Positions 5,454-6,654 of a DNA stretch of 6,654 bases are shown here, piece by piece. Every line of letters starts with the position of its first letter. Within the stretch, counting starts at the first letter, position 1. The DNA is taken from the NCBI GenBank assembly GCA_028284845.1, contig JANQQY010000545.1:1-6654 (forward strand), in the 5' to 3' direction. Below the pieces are notes generated by a model. That model had not been told where the DNA came from. It made no database searches and saw only the letters and a program-made list of their open reading frames with translations. Source of the stretch: Spirochaetales bacterium (GTDB lineage: Bacteria; Spirochaetota; Spirochaetia; DSM-27196; SLST01). The translations under genes and the position numbers were made by a program.

Positions 5454-6422
5454 GTGACCGACCGTTCGGATCTGGTGCACTCGGAGCTTCTCCAATCAGC
5501 GTGGATATCGGAGCCGTTTGAAGTCGGCTTTCTGGCCGCCGGCGAGTACAACGAGAACTATCTCGTTTCAACAGCGAACGATCGCTATGTCTTTCGGATC
5601 AACCACGGCACGCAACTCGACCTTGAGCATCAGATCGCATACGAGTTCAAGGTTCTACGCGCGGTAGAACCGAGCAAGGTGACGCCTGCCGCCTACCATG
5701 TTTGTGAGACGAGCCCTCGGTTTGAACTCGGGTACCTGCTGATGGAGTACTTGCCGGGAAGAGCCCTCGACTACATGCGCGACCTGGACGGCGCCGCAGC
5801 GTGTTTCGCCGGAATCCACTCGGTTCCCGAGTCGGCGGCAACCGACGCCTTGATACGGCAGGATCATCCCGTTCAAGACATCCTCGACGAATGTGCACGG
5901 ATTCTTGCCGCGACTCCTGACTACGACTCACGAACACGAGATATCATCCAGGCCTACCAAGACGTGGTCGTGCGGCCCCTCGCCGATCACGACTTCTCTC
6001 CCGATCGACCCTGCATAACAAATACCGAAGTCAACTCGGGCAACTTTGTGGTCGAGGGATCTCTGGTGCGCCTTGTCGACTGGGAGAAGTCGGTCTGGAG
6101 CTATCGGTATCAAGACCTGGGCCACTTTCTCGTGCCTACAACAACGCTCTGGAAGAGCGACTTTCGCTTTTCGCCGACCGATCGCCAGGAGTTCCTGCAG
6201 AGCTACTACCGGCTCGCTCGTCCTCCGGTAACCTACGAGGAACTCGATCGACACACGCGAGTTCTCGAGCGGACCATCCTGCTTCGAGCCTTCTGTTGGG
6301 TCTTTATGGCGATCGAGGAGTACGAGCTGTCGGAGCGTTCGCTGGCCAACAAGGCAACATACCGGACGATGAAATCGTACGTGGCAGAGATCGACAGCTT
6401 CTTGACGCCGACCAATGAGTAG
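5454..6422 (+). CDS. Aminoglycoside phosphotransferase/choline-kinase-fold protein
   Basis: A 322-residue protein with the APH/ChoK kinase fold (small-molecule phosphotransferases). The N-lobe has a nucleotide loop LAAGEYNENYLV (27-38, compare G-x-x-N-x-N-Y in choline kinases), VFRIN at 46-50 and an alpha-C-like YEFKVL with Glu64. The hinge is LLMEYLPGRAL (95-105). The catalytic loop reads TNTEVNSGNFVV (189-200), where most relatives have H-G-D-x-H-x-x-N: the catalytic Asp is Glu192 and the His is Asn, while Asn197 is kept. The metal-binding segment LVDWEKS (207-213, Asp209) is normal. It may be an active kinase with a modified base or a distinct subfamily; the substrate is unknown and antibiotic resistance should not be assumed. 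The GTG at 5454 is the first start after an in-frame stop at 5442; GTG 5475 is an alternative. No Shine-Dalgarno is visible. It overlaps the following glycosyltransferase gene by 8 bases. Confidence 0.85.
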   Translation: MTDRSDLVHSELLQSAWISEPFEVGFLAAGEYNENYLVSTANDRYVFRINHGTQLDLEHQIAYEFKVLRAVEPSKVTPAAYHVCETSPRFELGYLLMEYLPGRALDYMRDLDGAAACFAGIHSVPESAATDALIRQDHPVQDILDECARILAATPDYDSRTRDIIQAYQDVVVRPLADHDFSPDRPCITNTEVNSGNFVVEGSLVRLVDWEKSVWSYRYQDLGHFLVPTTTLWKSDFRFSPTDRQEFLQSYYRLARPPVTYEELDRHTRVLERTILLRAFCWVFMAIEEYELSERSLANKATYRTMKSYVAEIDSFLTPTNE

Positions 6423-6654
6423 CACACCGCTCCTCTCGATTGTGATTCCGGTCTATCGAGAGCCGTTCGAAATCGTTCGCCTCCTCTGCGTGCTCTCGCA
6501 ATGCCCCAACATCGACCGGACCGAAATCGTCATCGTAGACGGCGACAACGGCTCGAGCCGGATCCCCACGTCGATCCTTCCGGTGGAGATTGTCTCGTCA
6601 CGCCCGGGCCGCGGCCGGCAACTGAATGAGGGAGCATCGCGCTCGTGCGCGCCC
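6415..6654 (+). CDS. Family 2 glycosyltransferase, N-terminal part (3' end outside window)
   Basis: The frame opens with ATG at 6415, inside the end of the kinase gene (overlap 6415-6422), and runs open to the window edge: 80 codons. The N-terminus LLSIVIPVYREPFEIVRLL is the standard GT2 opening (S-[IV]-[IV]-I-P-[VT]-x-N/R-E), and EIVIVDGDNGSS at about 37-48 is the nucleotide-sugar-binding strand and loop. SSRPGRGRQLNEGAS near 62-76 matches the P-x-G-R-x-x-Q-x-N-x-G-A motif of the GT2 subfamily annotated TIGR04283 (rSAM/selenodomain-associated transferase 2), which distinguishes it from ordinary GT2 enzymes. The DXD motif would lie beyond the window. The close overlap suggests co-translation with the kinase. 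Acceptor and product are unknown. Confidence 0.8.
   Translation, partial: MSSTPLLSIVIPVYREPFEIVRLLCVLSQCPNIDRTEIVIVDGDNGSSRIPTSILPVEIVSSRPGRGRQLNEGASRSCAP

Noticed and set aside
5425..5571. Minus-strand hypothetical gene starting at TTG 5571
   Set aside because: This would overlap the 5' end of the divergent kinase gene by 118 bases, and the added residues are Arg/Ser/Pro-rich, typical of an antisense shadow.

Overview
The window looks like bacterial chromosome from a moderately GC-rich organism. The gene order rpsF-ssb-rpsR-(membrane protein)-rplI-dnaB is an old bacterial arrangement; I know it from Borrelia and Treponema, and with a YybS-type membrane protein inserted from Firmicutes. The ComFB-family protein after dnaB and the WD40 protein with a characteristic C-terminal cap also suit a spirochaete. 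A GC-rich member of the Spirochaetes is my best guess, but it is an inference from gene order and style, not proven by the sequence.

Layout. At the left edge (1-444, +) is the C-terminal end of a WD40-type beta-propeller protein. It converges with a seven-gene minus-strand operon running from 4839 down to 472: rpsF, ssb, rpsR, a DUF2232/YybS-like membrane protein, rplI, dnaB and a small ComFB-family protein. The operon is packed tightly: neighbouring genes overlap by 4 bases, abut, or lie 1 to 18 bases apart. A strong sigma70-type promoter (TTGACG, 17-base spacer, TATATT on the minus strand at 4906-4934) precedes rpsF. The leader between promoter and rpsF folds into a bulged hairpin with a CCG on its 3' side, which resembles the S6:S18 autoregulatory element known from other bacterial rpsF leaders.

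Upstream of that promoter, 4921-5424 is open on both strands in the same codon register. I favour the minus-strand reading (167 residues, unrecognised family, probable CTG start behind a strong Shine-Dalgarno sequence) over the plus-strand reading at 4963-5415. To the right, on the plus strand, are an aminoglycoside-phosphotransferase/choline-kinase-fold protein with an altered catalytic loop and the start of a family 2 glycosyltransferase. The two overlap by 8 bases and are probably co-transcribed.

How the genes fit together. The operon links small-subunit proteins S6 and S18 (which bind each other on the ribosome), large-subunit protein L9, single-stranded-DNA-binding protein and the replicative helicase, so it couples translation and replication components. 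Two ribosomal proteins carry unusual low-complexity extensions: an Arg/Gly/Asp-rich N-terminus on S18 and an acidic Ala/Glu/Ser tail on L9. I saw no mobile element, CRISPR array, tRNA or rRNA. No stretch longer than 300 bases lacks a gene. I do not see a clear-cut novel system; the most interesting points are the rpsF leader, the antisense ORF pair and the atypical kinase.
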